From contig NZ_JAIVFT010000010.1 in the NCBI RefSeq assembly GCF_020829665.1, positions 124,001-188,000 of the forward strand: DNA of 64,000 bases. The letters run 5' to 3'. Both the position numbers and the translations under genes were made by a program. The notes under the pieces were generated by a model that was not told where the DNA came from, made no database searches, and worked only from the letters and a program-made list of their open reading frames with translations. Source of the stretch: Nostoc sp. CHAB 5824 (GTDB lineage: Bacteria > Cyanobacteriota > Cyanobacteriia > Cyanobacteriales > Nostocaceae). This document shows positions 43,204-52,603 of the stretch, piece by piece (position 1 is the first letter of the stretch; each line of letters starts with the position of its first letter).

Positions 43204-45425
43204 GGTTGAGTCGATGGGGGATATTATTCCCCGCACCTCTCAGTTAGATCCGTGCGTGCAGCTTTCACTGCACACGGCTCCCGATGTTCTTGGCTTGCGC
43301 CTTTGCTCATGTGCTTGTAATCATGGCAACTCTCGTGAGTTGCTTCGAGATTATTTTTCTTCCAGTTGGCGTGATTTCCATCAATGTGATGCAGGTGAAC
43401 CCGTTCCTCATCGATGAACTTTAAGCCGCAGGAGGCACATCTATGGTTTTGCTTCTTAAGAGCAATAGAGGTTTCGCCGAAATAGAGCTTACTGTTACGT
43501 TCGCTCCAGTAGGCTGTATCTCCGTCGTAAGGTGATTTAGTTCCCTTGACAGAAATGTGTTTGCTTTCGGAGTAAGGAACCTTTGGGAATGCCTTTTTTA
43601 TTAGCTCCTGGCATGAGTGAAGGTTTTGCTTGGTTTCCTTGTTGAATACCTGAAAAGCTCTATGATTGATGTGCCATAAGGAAAACCTTGACCCATCCAT
43701 CTTGCAGAACTTGTGGTAGTTTCTCCATCCTCTAACTACCGGGGCTAATTTCTCAGCCTTTGTGGTAGCACCATAATTCGAGTTGTTGACGATGTGTTTT
43801 ACTTTCTTACGAAATGCTTTGAAGTTGTCCACCGAGGGAGTGCTTCTAAACTTTCCGTTTTTCTGGACTTTAAAGTGCCAGCCGAGGAAATCAAACCCAT
43901 CTGTCGCGGCGGTAACTTTGGTTTTCTTTTGGCTTACATTCATTCCGCGTTTGCGGAGGAACTCGCTGATTCTTTCAAGTATCTCTGTCGCGTCGTCTTC
44001 AGGTCGGAGTATAATAACCATGTCATCCGCGTATCGGACTGATGGTTCGATGATAGAACTGGCTGAGGTTTTAGTGGTGATTCTATACCCTATATTTTCG
44101 TGGTATCTGTGTATACTCTCAATCCCGTTAAGCGCGATGTTGGCTAGTAATGGGCTGACCACTCCCCCTTGAGGTGTTCCCTGTTCGGGGAATTCTGGAT
44201 TAACTCCTGACTTGAGGCATCGGTATATTCCGAGTTTTAAGCCTTTGGGGGCGATGAGTTCGTCCATTATTGCTGAGTGGTTAATCCTATCGAAGCACTT
44301 TTCGATGTCGAGTTCGATAACTCGTTTTTCTATTCCATTGGCTTTGGAGCGAAGGTTGTTAAAGATGTACATTTGTGCATCGTGGGCAGAGCGCCCAGTT
44401 CTAAACCCGTAGCTCCGTGCGTGGAAGGTGGCTTCATGTGCTGGTTCAAGTGCATATTTTGCGAGGCATTGCCAAGCTCTATCTGCGATGGTTGGTATTT
44501 TAAGCATTCTGGTTGTCCCGTCCTTTTTAGGGATGGGGATTTCTCGTAGTCCTTGATGCTTCCAATTTCCACTGTTCATTTTCAGTAATTCTTCAAGGTT
44601 GAAGCGTTCTTCAAATGAGAGGGATTTTTTACCGTCAATACCAGCCGTCTTTTTGCCAGCATTTAGCTGAGATACTTGTCTTATTGCAATAAATCGAGCC
44701 GAGGTGGATTTTAGAATAAGCTTTTGGAGTGACCTAGCTTTCCGTTTGTCTCCAACTTGAACAGCTTTGTACACGCGCTTTTGAAGGCGGAAAAGATTTC
44801 GGCGGAATTTCTTCCACGGTAAAGCTCTCCAAGATTCACTAGTTTTATAACTGTGTCTAATCATTTTCTCTTCTAGAGTTTGTGTATTCTGAACACCTCA
44901 GACCAATTACGGTCTGTCCTACCCGACTTGTGAGGATTCCGCTTCTCGTCTAGCCTACTTGGGGTTCGACTGCCCCAGGACTCGCAAATCGTTTTTATTC
45001 GTTCCCTCGGAGAGATTGATTGTTCCGTTAGATGTAGCCAATTCGACTGCTGGATTCCCTGGACTCTTACCGATACTCCTGCCATTTGTTCGGCGGGAAT
45101 GTTCTCCAGTGAGGTCAGGGGTTTTGCGTTGCGCCCTGCCCATAGATTAAGTCGCTTTTTTAGGCTCTGTTTCATCATGGGAACTCCCTGTTAGCGCCAG
45201 TGTCAACCCGCAACGGTCGTCTGATTGCGCCCTGTTCCCAGCTTCACTCTACAAGAACCGAGCTTGTTCGGTGTGGGCAGGTAAGGAGTCAATTCTGAGT
45301 CTGAATGGTAGGACTTTCACCTACATCTGACCGAGAGTTCAGCCTTTAGTGACAGTAATCTGCTGTCGGGCTGGATTAGTTATTTACGGACTGATTACCG
45401 TGATTCACTAATCAACGAATCGCAC
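43204..45425 (-). mobile_element. Group II intron (ribozyme plus maturase)
   Basis: 2222 nt on the minus strand. The 5' end is GTGCG at 45425-45421, the group II consensus. Domain V is 43247-43280, exactly 34 nt: GAGCCGTGTGCAGTGAAAGC and then TGCACGCACGGATC. Domain VI (43208-43241) pairs GAG with CTC and GGTG-GGGG with CCCC-CATC, with unpaired GA as the likely branch site. The 3' end is ambiguous by one base because the insertion site repeats a C. The maturase is full-length, so the element may still move. Confidence 0.93.
43224..44864 (-). CDS. ltrA: Group II intron-encoded reverse transcriptase/maturase with HNH endonuclease
   Basis: 546 residues inside the intron. The RT domain shows RSYGFRTGRSAHDAQM, FDRINHSAIMDELI, the QGTPQGGVVSPLLANIAL block and the catalytic VRYADDMVIIL. 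The maturase X domain follows (APVVRGWRNYHKFC). The HNH endonuclease is at the end: CASCGLKF, then HLHHIDGNHANWKKNNLE and CHDYKH. The last 18 codons (EPCAVKAARTDLTERCGE) are read from domains V and VI themselves and the stop lies in the domain VI loop. All catalytic residues are present. Confidence 0.95.
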   Translation of the reverse strand: MIRHSYKTSESWRALPWKKFRRNLFRLQKRVYKAVQVGDKRKARSLQKLILKSTSARFIAIRQVSQLNAGKKTAGIDGKKSLSFEERFNLEELLKMNSGNWKHQGLREIPIPKKDGTTRMLKIPTIADRAWQCLAKYALEPAHEATFHARSYGFRTGRSAHDAQMYIFNNLRSKANGIEKRVIELDIEKCFDRINHSAIMDELIAPKGLKLGIYRCLKSGVNPEFPEQGTPQGGVVSPLLANIALNGIESIHRYHENIGYRITTKTSASSIIEPSVRYADDMVIILRPEDDATEILERISEFLRKRGMNVSQKKTKVTAATDGFDFLGWHFKVQKNGKFRSTPSVDNFKAFRKKVKHIVNNSNYGATTKAEKLAPVVRGWRNYHKFCKMDGSRFSLWHINHRAFQVFNKETKQNLHSCQELIKKAFPKVPYSESKHISVKGTKSPYDGDTAYWSERNSKLYFGETSIALKKQNHRCASCGLKFIDEERVHLHHIDGNHANWKKNNLEATHESCHDYKHMSKGASQEHREPCAVKAARTDLTERCGE

Positions 45426-45494
45426 GGCAGGAACTACAGCACCAATGATACCCACAAGCATTACAGCAAGTAATAGCCAATAAATAATTTGCAT
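45426..45494 (-). CDS. DUF456 membrane protein, 5' exon
   Basis: ATG 45494 opens MQIIYWLLLAVMLVGIIGAV then VPA, exactly 23 codons, ending at the intron's GTGCG. It is the first membrane segment of the DUF456 protein. The reading frame passes without gap into the 3' exon at 43203. Confidence 0.85.
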
Positions 45495-45855
45495 AGATGG
45501 AATTGTAAATTTCTAAATTTCTGAGGCGTATAGATGTGCGCCCCCATTGGATATTGTATCTGGGCGAGATGGTGAAAAATTTAGATTTAAACCTGAACCA
45601 AATATGATTTTCTAGTTCAATCTGGTAAAATCTCTCTCTAGATCGCCCTTGGTTCGTCTTGATAATTGTCAGTTGTGGGGACTAATTAAGTTGCTCGACA
45701 GATACAATTTACACTGTTCAAAAAACTGAACAGCAAGCGCGTTACTTGCGGTTTGTTTACTACCCAAACCCCTAACCACAGGCGTAGTAAAGGCACAAGC
45801 TGTTCGTACTGATTAACTGAACTTCCCAAACACTCCAAGATAAAGCTCAAAACCA
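45495..45855. other. Divergent promoter region
   Basis: About 360 bp between the DUF456 gene and the M48-like gene, which point away from each other. No gene is supported. 'gcgtatagatgtgcgcccc' near 45530 resembles part of the hairpin at 4549. Confidence 0.5.
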
Positions 45856-46770
45856 ATGACGAGAAAAATTTTAACTGGACTGAGTTCAGCAGCCTACGAA
45901 CACCCATTTGATCGCAAAGCCTTGGCTTCTTTGCAAAATATGCCCGGTGTCTCTCTGCTACTCAAAAAAATTAACGAATATGGCATTGATCGCCTACTCA
46001 GACTGCAAAGCCTTGGTAGTGAAATTAGAATTTCATCCCGTAATTTTCCCCAATTGCATCAGACATTTGTAGAAACCTGCCAAATTCTTGATGTTGCTCC
46101 ACTTCCTGAACTTTATCTATTTCAAGGTACAGGTCACATTGAAACCTACATTGTTGGGGTAGAAAAACCCCTTGTCGGTATAAATTTAGATGCAATGGAG
46201 TGGCTTGGCGCAGATGAGTTACTTTACGTTTTCGGACACGAAGTCGCTCGCATCAAGAGTCAGCATATGGTTTATCACCAAATGGCAATTGTTATGCCAA
46301 GTTTAAAAAATTTGTTAAGCAGTACCACATTGGGTGTCGGTGGCTTGGTAGCTAGTGGAATGGAACTGGGTTTGTATAATTGGCGGATGATGGCTAGGTT
46401 CACTGCCGATCGGGCTGCAATGCTTGCTTGTCAGGATATTGACGTAGCAACTACTACACTGATGAAACTCGCGGGTTTGCCAGATGAGTACTTGACTACT
46501 GCTGTAATTGAAGATTTCCTTGTCCAAGCCCGTGAGTTTGCATCGAATAATTTTGACACTGTTGATAAGGTCACTAAAATATTAAGTTATACAGAACCTG
46601 GGCTTTCCTGGGTAGTTATGCGGGCTGGCGAGTTATTGAAATGGGTTGATTCAGGAGAATATGAAAATGTAATTCAACAGAAAAATTTAGAGACACCGGA
46701 AGAAGCAGAAGAAAAAGAAGAAAAGACGCCGGAAGAAAAAGAAGGGTGGAATTTTTTGACTTCTTGGTGA
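45856..46770 (+). CDS. M48-family-like protein with lost zinc ligands
   Basis: 304 residues of the M48 metallopeptidase fold, recognised from LYLFQGTGHIETYIVGVEKP, then DELLYVFGHEVARIKSQH and FTADRAAMLACQDI. The zinc motif HExxH here is HEVAR: His128 and Glu129 remain but the second His is Arg132. The third ligand, normally Glu in ExxAD, is Arg181 (RFTADR). Two of three metal ligands are therefore missing, and the protein should be inactive as a protease. The sequence is otherwise intact. The tail is Glu/Lys-rich (EEAEEKEEKTPEEKE). Confidence 0.82.
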   Translation: MTRKILTGLSSAAYEHPFDRKALASLQNMPGVSLLLKKINEYGIDRLLRLQSLGSEIRISSRNFPQLHQTFVETCQILDVAPLPELYLFQGTGHIETYIVGVEKPLVGINLDAMEWLGADELLYVFGHEVARIKSQHMVYHQMAIVMPSLKNLLSSTTLGVGGLVASGMELGLYNWRMMARFTADRAAMLACQDIDVATTTLMKLAGLPDEYLTTAVIEDFLVQAREFASNNFDTVDKVTKILSYTEPGLSWVVMRAGELLKWVDSGEYENVIQQKNLETPEEAEEKEEKTPEEKEGWNFLTSW

Positions 46771-46790
46771 TTTCTAAACTAGCAAATAAC

Positions 46791-47429
46791 CTAACTATTA
46801 AGAGTCACAGCAAGTTTATCAGCAATTCCCGCAATCCAGTTTTCATCTTGTTTAGTGTAACTGCGAGGAGCATTCGCGCCTAAAATTAGGGCACCTTGAT
46901 TACCAATAGGTTGACAAATTACACCTTGAGTATTTTCTGGTAAATAATCAAATTCAAGCCTACCTGGATATACTTTTAGAGCAACTAGATAAATCGGCTT
47001 TTGTTTTTCAAGTACCTGTTTTAAGATTACTCCTGGTACAACCTCGGATTTAGTACCCAGAATTCCGCGACGCAACAAAACTTTACCTTGATAAAAAACT
47101 ACCAGCGATCGCGTTACTGTATTGGTCAACAATAAATGAGATGTCCAGGCTAGCTCTGTTTTCACAGCTTCAGATAAATCTGCTGCTAGTATAAAACCTT
47201 CTTCTCCAATTAGTTCTACAGTATCAGGCGATCGCGGCTGAACTTGCTGCCAAATTAAACCAGTCAAAATTAACACCGCACTCAAAATCACACCCACCAC
47301 ATCACCACGCGATTGAGATTGGGTTAGTTCTGGTGTTAATAAACGGTTAATCAGCAAAAGTACAGCGCCTAGCCCACCCACGACAATGGGTAGACGCCGC
47401 AAAACTCGATTAGGATCAGGTTTGGTCAT
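46791..47429 (-). CDS. Cofactor assembly of complex C subunit B (CCB-type) factor
   Basis: 212 residues. Two N-terminal membrane segments (LPIVVGGLGAVLLLINRLL and VVGVILSAVLILTGLIW) are followed by a GAF-like soluble domain (GEEGFILAADLSEAVKTELA, then VVFYQGKVLLRRGILG). This matches the CCB2/CCB4 group, which attaches heme ci to cytochrome b6 in the b6f complex. It is convergent with the M48-like gene, 20 bp apart, and 130 bp downstream of rpaB. Confidence 0.75.
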   Translation of the reverse strand: MTKPDPNRVLRRLPIVVGGLGAVLLLINRLLTPELTQSQSRGDVVGVILSAVLILTGLIWQQVQPRSPDTVELIGEEGFILAADLSEAVKTELAWTSHLLLTNTVTRSLVVFYQGKVLLRRGILGTKSEVVPGVILKQVLEKQKPIYLVALKVYPGRLEFDYLPENTQGVICQPIGNQGALILGANAPRSYTKQDENWIAGIADKLAVTLNS

Positions 47430-47559
47430 TAGTCATTAGTCATTAGTCATTGGGCATTGGGCATTGGACAATAATTAATAGTTCTTCTCCCCCTGCTCCC
47501 CCTGCCTCCCCTGCCCTCTTTCCCCCTGCCCCCTGCTCCCTGCCCCCTGCCTCATCTCC
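47430..47559. repeat. Composite dispersed repeat, inverted orientation
   Basis: TCATTAG heptamers, then 'tgggcattgggcattgg', 'acaataattaatagttcttc', then 'tcccctgctccc' units. It is the reverse complement of the elements at 39962 and 36885 and fills the rpaB-CCB gap. Confidence 0.8.
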
Positions 47560-48297
47560 TCACTCCTCCCCTGGTTCAATAATTCGCTGGAAAAGATAAC
47601 CAGTACCTCGTGCTGTCAGAATCAATTCTGGGTTGCTAGGATCATCTTCTAACTTTGCCCGCAAACGGGATATATGGACATCGACTACGCGGGTATCAAC
47701 ATGGCGCTCTGGTGTGTAACCCCAAACTTCCTGCAAAATTTCTGAACGAGAAAAAGCTTCTCCAGAGCGACTGACTAACAACTCTAACAAGCTGAACTCC
47801 ATACCCGTCAATCGAATCCGCTCATCGCCTTTGTAGACTTGTCGCTTATTCGTATCGATTTTAATGTTAGCGACATGGATTACCCCAGAACTGGGAATGC
47901 CAGAAGCACCGTTCTTGTCTACTCGCCGCAACACTGAGCGAATTCGAGCTTCTAACTCTTTGGGAGAAAATGGTTTAACTACGTAGTCATCAGCACCCAA
48001 TTCTAGACCGGTGATGCGATCGGCTACATCCCCCAAGGCTGTTAGCATAATAATGGGGACATCTGATTCTTTTCGTAATTCTTGACATACACCATAGCCG
48101 TCTAGCTTTGGCATCATTACATCCAAAACTACCAGGTCAGGATCAGTTTTGCGAAAAATATCTAATGCTTCTTCCCCGTCGCCAGCCGTCACTACATCGT
48201 AGCCAATCATCGAAAGGCGCGTCTCCAAAATCCGGCGAATGCTGGCTTCGTCATCTACCACCAAGATTTTTTCTTTATGACTTTCCAAGTTTCTCAA
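47560..48297 (-). CDS. rpaB: OmpR-type response regulator RpaB
   Basis: 245 residues. Receiver domain: DDEASIRRILETRL with phospho-acceptor Asp59 in VVLDVMMP, and Lys near 108 in DYVVKPFSP. Winged-helix DNA-binding domain from about 140 (LTGMEFSLLELLVSRSGEAF, VDVHISRLRAKLEDDPSNPE and ARGTGYLFQR). RpaB with kinase NblS controls high-light genes, phycobilisome coupling and nblA through HLR1 sites. Its closeness to nblB (6 kb) is of interest but not an operon. Confidence 0.9.
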   Translation of the reverse strand: MRNLESHKEKILVVDDEASIRRILETRLSMIGYDVVTAGDGEEALDIFRKTDPDLVVLDVMMPKLDGYGVCQELRKESDVPIIMLTALGDVADRITGLELGADDYVVKPFSPKELEARIRSVLRRVDKNGASGIPSSGVIHVANIKIDTNKRQVYKGDERIRLTGMEFSLLELLVSRSGEAFSRSEILQEVWGYTPERHVDTRVVDVHISRLRAKLEDDPSNPELILTARGTGYLFQRIIEPGEE

Positions 48298-48458
48298 CGC
48301 TCCTTCACTAAAAATTTACATGATTAATTTTTAATACCATAATATTAAGATATCATTCCATCAATTGATTTGGAAAAAGCTCTAAATACTACTATTATTG
48401 GTTTTTAGTTTTTTTCAAGAATTAAGTAAATATTAAGATTATTTAATAAGATTTAAGA

Positions 48459-49985
48459 ATGGCAAAGACAAAAACCTTTTTTGTGTGTAATGAATGTGGA
48501 GCAGAATCGCCCCAATGGTTTGGTAAATGTCCTGCTTGTGGCACTTACAACTCTCTAGAAGAACAAATTTCTATTCAATCCTCAGTAGATGTACCCAGTC
48601 GGGGGGGAGTGAGTGGTTGGCAATCCACTCAAACTAATGGCAAATCTCAGGCTAAACCAGCTAAAGCGCGAGCCTCTTTAACATTTAACCAAATTACGGA
48701 TCGCCAAATTGCCCGGTGGGAGTCTGGTTATGGAGAATTGGATCGAGTGCTTGGGGGCGGGGTTGTCCCTGGCTCTATGGTGCTCATTGGCGGCGATCCG
48801 GGTATTGGGAAATCGACTTTATTGTTGCAAGTATCAAATCAATTAGCACAGAAATATCGCATCCTTTACGTAACTGGTGAAGAATCGGGACAGCAGGTAA
48901 AATTACGAGCTTCTCGTTTGGGAGTATCAAAAAGCGTAAATGTGGTTAATGATGAGAATACCACTGTGGTGATAGATGCCACACTTCCCATAGACCCTGA
49001 CAGTATAGGTGCAGATTTATATGTACTGCCAGAAACAGATTTAGAAGAAATTTTACGGGAAATAGACTCTCTCAAGCCAAATGTGGCGGTGATTGATAGT
49101 ATCCAAACCGTGTTTTTTCCAGCACTGACTTCTGCACCAGGTTCGGTAGCTCAGGTACGGGAATGTACAGCAGCATTGATGAAGGTGGCGAAGCACGAAG
49201 ATATCACTATGCTGATTGTGGGACATGTTACCAAAGAAGGAGCGATCGCCGGGCCAAAAGTTTTAGAACATTTAGTAGATACGGTGTTGTATTTTGAAGG
49301 CGATCGCTTTGCCTCTCATCGGTTATTACGGACAGTCAAAAACCGTTTTGGCGCAACTCACGAAATCGGCATCTTTGAAATGGTGACAGATGGGCTGCGG
49401 GAAGTTGCCAACCCCTCAGAGCTATTTTTAGGCAACCGTGACGATCCTGCACCTGGTACTGCCATTGTCGTTGCTTGCGAAGGTACTCGCCCGATAGTTG
49501 TGGAATTGCAAGCTTTGGTGAGTCCCACCAGCTATCCCTCCCCCCGTCGTGCTGGTACTGGCGTAGATTACAACCGCTTGGTGCAAATTCTCGCCGTCTT
49601 AGAAAAACGGGTAGGAATTCCCATGTCGAAATTGGATTCCTACGTTGCTTCTGCGGGTGGGTTGAATGTGGAAGAACCTGCGGTAGATTTGGGAATTGCG
49701 ATCGCAATTGTAGCTAGTTTCCGGGATCGCATAGTCGATCCCGGTACAGTATTAATCGGTGAAGTTGGGTTAGGCGGACAAGTGCGATCGGTTTCCCAAA
49801 TGGAACTGCGGCTTAAAGAAGCTGCTAAGTTGGGATTTAAACGAGCGATCGTGCCAAAAGGGACAAAGTTTCCCGACCTTAATATTGAAATATTACCAGT
49901 ATCCAAAGTAATAGATGCGATTATCGCCGCCATCCCGCATCAGGAATTGACAGCCGACGATTTAGAACCCGATGAAGATGAGTAA
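48459..49985 (+). CDS. radA: DNA repair protein RadA
   Basis: 508 residues. N-terminal zinc finger CNECGAESPQWFGKCPACG, RecA-like ATPase with Walker A GGDPGIGKSTLL near 108, the RadA-specific KNRFGATHEIGIFEM near 290, and a C-terminal Lon-protease-like domain (DYNRLVQILAVLEKRVGIPM to GEVGLGGQVRSV). A helicase for branch migration in recombination. Divergent from rpaB with an AT-rich 160 bp gap. Confidence 0.97.
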   Translation: MAKTKTFFVCNECGAESPQWFGKCPACGTYNSLEEQISIQSSVDVPSRGGVSGWQSTQTNGKSQAKPAKARASLTFNQITDRQIARWESGYGELDRVLGGGVVPGSMVLIGGDPGIGKSTLLLQVSNQLAQKYRILYVTGEESGQQVKLRASRLGVSKSVNVVNDENTTVVIDATLPIDPDSIGADLYVLPETDLEEILREIDSLKPNVAVIDSIQTVFFPALTSAPGSVAQVRECTAALMKVAKHEDITMLIVGHVTKEGAIAGPKVLEHLVDTVLYFEGDRFASHRLLRTVKNRFGATHEIGIFEMVTDGLREVANPSELFLGNRDDPAPGTAIVVACEGTRPIVVELQALVSPTSYPSPRRAGTGVDYNRLVQILAVLEKRVGIPMSKLDSYVASAGGLNVEEPAVDLGIAIAIVASFRDRIVDPGTVLIGEVGLGGQVRSVSQMELRLKEAAKLGFKRAIVPKGTKFPDLNIEILPVSKVIDAIIAAIPHQELTADDLEPDEDE

Positions 49986-50086
49986 CCATAGCTACTTCGG
50001 GACTGAGTACTGGGTATTAGGAAAACAGTCCCTAGTCCCCAGTCCCCAATTCCCAGTCCCTTTTACACACCAAAGGAAAACCCATC

Positions 50087-50856
50087 ATGACAGCCCTTAC
50101 CCAAGGCTACCAAATCACTTGGGAAAAACTACCCGATGATTACAAACTTCCCGATGATCCAGTGGACAACATCAACCAACCAGCCTTAGCTGCTGCACTC
50201 ACGGAAAGCTTACAATTAGCTGGAAAAATTTCAGTTAACGCCCTAACTCCAACCAATTACGGCATTTGCGCCACCTTGAATGGCAGAATGGTCATCAAAG
50301 CTCCTGATTGGGCATACATACCTAATATTCGTGTTGAACGCGAAGAGGTAAAACGCAGTTATACTCCCCAGCTACAAGGAGAAATGCCACTAATTGTGAT
50401 GGAATTTATTTCCGATACACAGGAGACAGAGTATTCTGTCAAAGCGACATATCCCCAGGAAAATGGTTTTTTTACGAGCGTATCTTAAAAGTACCAAACT
50501 ACATCATCTTTGAGCCAGATAGCGGCAGTATCGAGATGTATCGCTTACAAACCACAGAACAGTACATCTTGCAAGAGCCTAATGAAAATCAACCCTACTG
50601 GATAGCAGAAATGAATCTTTACCTTGGGGTGTGGCAAGGTACTCGTGAAAATCGCGCAGGAAAGTGGTTACGGTGGTGGGATGAACAAGAAAACTTTCTG
50701 CTTTGGGGTTCCGAGTTAGCTGAACAAGAACGCCAACGTGCCGAACAAGAACGCCAACGTGCCGAACAGGAACGCCAATGTACCGAACAAGAACGCCAAC
50801 GTGCCGAACAACTAGCAGCACAATTGCGGGCGGCGGGAATTGAGCCAGAAGTGTGA
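50087..50856 (+). pseudogene. Uma2-family endonuclease gene, one frameshift
   Basis: The first frame (50087-50488) gives WEKLPDDYKLPDDPVDN, then NGRMVIKAPDWAYIPNIRVE and MPLIVMEFISDTQETEYSVK. At the CCCC near 50455 one base is missing. The other frame, open before 50536, continues PGKWFFYERILKVPNYIIFE and WIAEMNLYLGVWQG. It ends with a coiled coil of AEQERQR repeats. With one C added the protein is complete at about 256 residues. Uma2 proteins have a PD-(D/E)XK-like fold of uncertain function and occur in many copies in Nostoc. Confidence 0.8.
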
Positions 50857-50887
50857 TGAAATGTTTTAGGAAAAATTGAAAGTCACT

Positions 50888-50925
50888 GATCCCCGGCTTG
50901 TTTGACAAGCCGGGGATCTTATTTC
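50888..50925. terminator. Strong hairpin terminator
   Basis: GATCCCCGGCTTG (50888-50900) pairs perfectly with CAAGCCGGGGATC (50906-50918) around 5 nt, followed by TTATTT. Confidence 0.85.
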
Positions 50926-51791
50926 TCACAAATGATTTAGTAGGGCTGAATACCAGTTGTTAGGCAAGACGCGGGTTTAACAACTGCGATGTCTACGACG
51001 GGCTACGCCTACGCCATAGGTTTATTACGATTAAATATACCGCTATTGTAGGCTCCATCAGAATCGCCTAAAATCTACCTTGCCAAATTCCAGTATTTAT
51101 CGTGTGCCAAAATAAATCTCAGTAAAACTACGGACTTGATAAATAGCGTGGAATCCAGGGCAGGAATTTTTTGGCGATCGCTTCGCTACATCACCGAATA
51201 TCAAACTGTGGGAAGTGCAAACAGGTAAAGAAATTTGCACCTTAAATCATTTCCATAATGTTTATTCCGTTGCCTTTAGCCCCGATGGAGGTTAGCTTCC
51301 AGATGGAGATGCTAGCGGGAATATCAAAATTTAGTGACGTGGATGATTTTGGAAATTGTCAATTACTGCTGTCTTATAGTTTAGTATTTGCATCCTGGTG
51401 CTTATAAATGCAACCTCTGGTAATGTTAATAGCTATTAAAACACTACAATAGAAACACATATCAATAAATTGTACTGTGTTGAGTATGACAACTATAATT
51501 GCCTGAATTTCATCCTTTCTTGGCAGTATCAGAATAGAAAAACTGAATAAGTTTTACCTATTCAAATTTACTGATGTGCAAACACAGATGGAAGATATTT
51601 TAAAACGAAAAAAGGCTGATTTACTAACTTTAGACGAAGTTATTGAACTTGAATAAATTGGAGAACTAAACAGGATTTTCACCCATATAAACTTTTTGGG
51701 TTCAAGCTGGCTTACATCTTCCTAATGAAAATCTCAGGGCAAAGTAATTAATAAAAATAATAGCCGAAAAATATCAAATTCAATTTTTATT
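50926..51791. other. Decayed region with a kinase-WD40 relic
   Basis: About 870 bp with no intact gene. 51110-51335 is a relic (separate entry). At 51590-51656 a short frame reads MEDILKRKKADLLTLDEVIE then LE and stops; it has no recognised family. The rest is AT-rich. Confidence 0.55.
51105..51335 (+). pseudogene. Relic of a serine/threonine kinase-WD40 gene
   Basis: 'gtgccaaaataaatctcag' through 'gcgtggaatccagggcagga' resembles the leader and first codons of the kinase-WD40 gene at 55638-55695 ('gtgccaaaataaatacc', 'tgtggaatgcagg'). It is followed at about 51195 by one WD40 piece, NIKLWEVQTGKEICTLNHF, then VYSVAFSPDGG and a stop. The kinase domain and most blades are gone. It looks like a paralogous copy with a large internal deletion. 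Confidence 0.6.
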
Positions 51792-52603
51792 ATGAATTTT
51801 TCTTTCCACTATATTCCCCAATCTGACCCGCCGCTTCCTCCTTGGGAAACTCTACCAACGATGTATGATTTACCAAGTGACAACCCAGAGGAACCAGGTT
51901 TGCCAGACGATTTTCACTTTTTACAACCCTTACTTTTATACTTAACTTTTAGCCCATTAACTGGAATTCCGAACTAGTTTACAGTGCGGCTAACCTTAAT
52001 CTCTATTATGATTTACAACATCCTTTGTGGTATAAACGCCCAGATTGGTTTGGTGTAGTAGGTGTAGGAAAATTATATAAAGGGCAAGACTTACGGTTAA
52101 GTTATGTAACTTGGCAAGAACCAGCAAATCCCTTCGTGGTTGTTGAGTTATTATCTCCAGGTACAGAAGACGAAGATTTAGGCACAAGAAGAGAAAGTGC
52201 AGCAGATAAACCTCCTAGCAAATGGGAAGTTTATGAACGAATTTTGCGGATTCCTTACTATATTGTTTTTAGTCGCTACACTAATGAACTTCGAGCTTTT
52301 CAGTTAGTCGGCGGTCACTATGAACCGATGAATTTAACTGATGGATACCTACTAATGCCAGAGATAGACTTAAGTTTAGGCTTATGGCAAGGTTCATTTC
52401 AAGATATTGAAAGGTTGTGGTTAAGGTGGTTCACTTTGACGGGAGAATTAATTCCCGTACCCACAGAAGAAGCTGCTGCTGCAACTGAACGAGCTATCAT
52501 TGCTAAACAAGAAACTGCTCAAGCCAAACGAAAAGTAGAACAATTAGCAGAACGTTTGCGTCAGTTAGGCGTGAATCCTGATGAGCTAGACAAATTACTC
52601 TAA
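51792..52603 (+). pseudogene. Second Uma2-family gene, one frameshift
   Basis: The first frame (51792-51977) gives SFHYIPQSDPPLPPWETLPT, then DDFHFLQPLLLYLTFSP. Near CCC at 51954 the frame shifts; the other frame gives INWNSELVYSAANLNLYYDL, YKRPDWFGVVGVGKLYKGQD, PFVVVELLSPGTEDEDLG and WEVYERILRIPYYIVFSR. It closes with a coiled coil (RAIIAKQETAQAKRKVEQLA). One extra base at the CCC restores about 270 residues. It is only distantly similar to the Uma2 gene at 50087, so not a recent copy. Confidence 0.8.

Noticed and set aside
43204..43236. ATG-initiated start of the DUF456 frame (MRGIISPIDS)
   Set aside because: These codons are intron domain VI; the real exon begins at ATT 43203 after splicing.
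44873..45178. 101-residue minus-strand frame upstream of the maturase
   Set aside because: Lies in the 5' ribozyme domains of the group II intron; no protein pattern.
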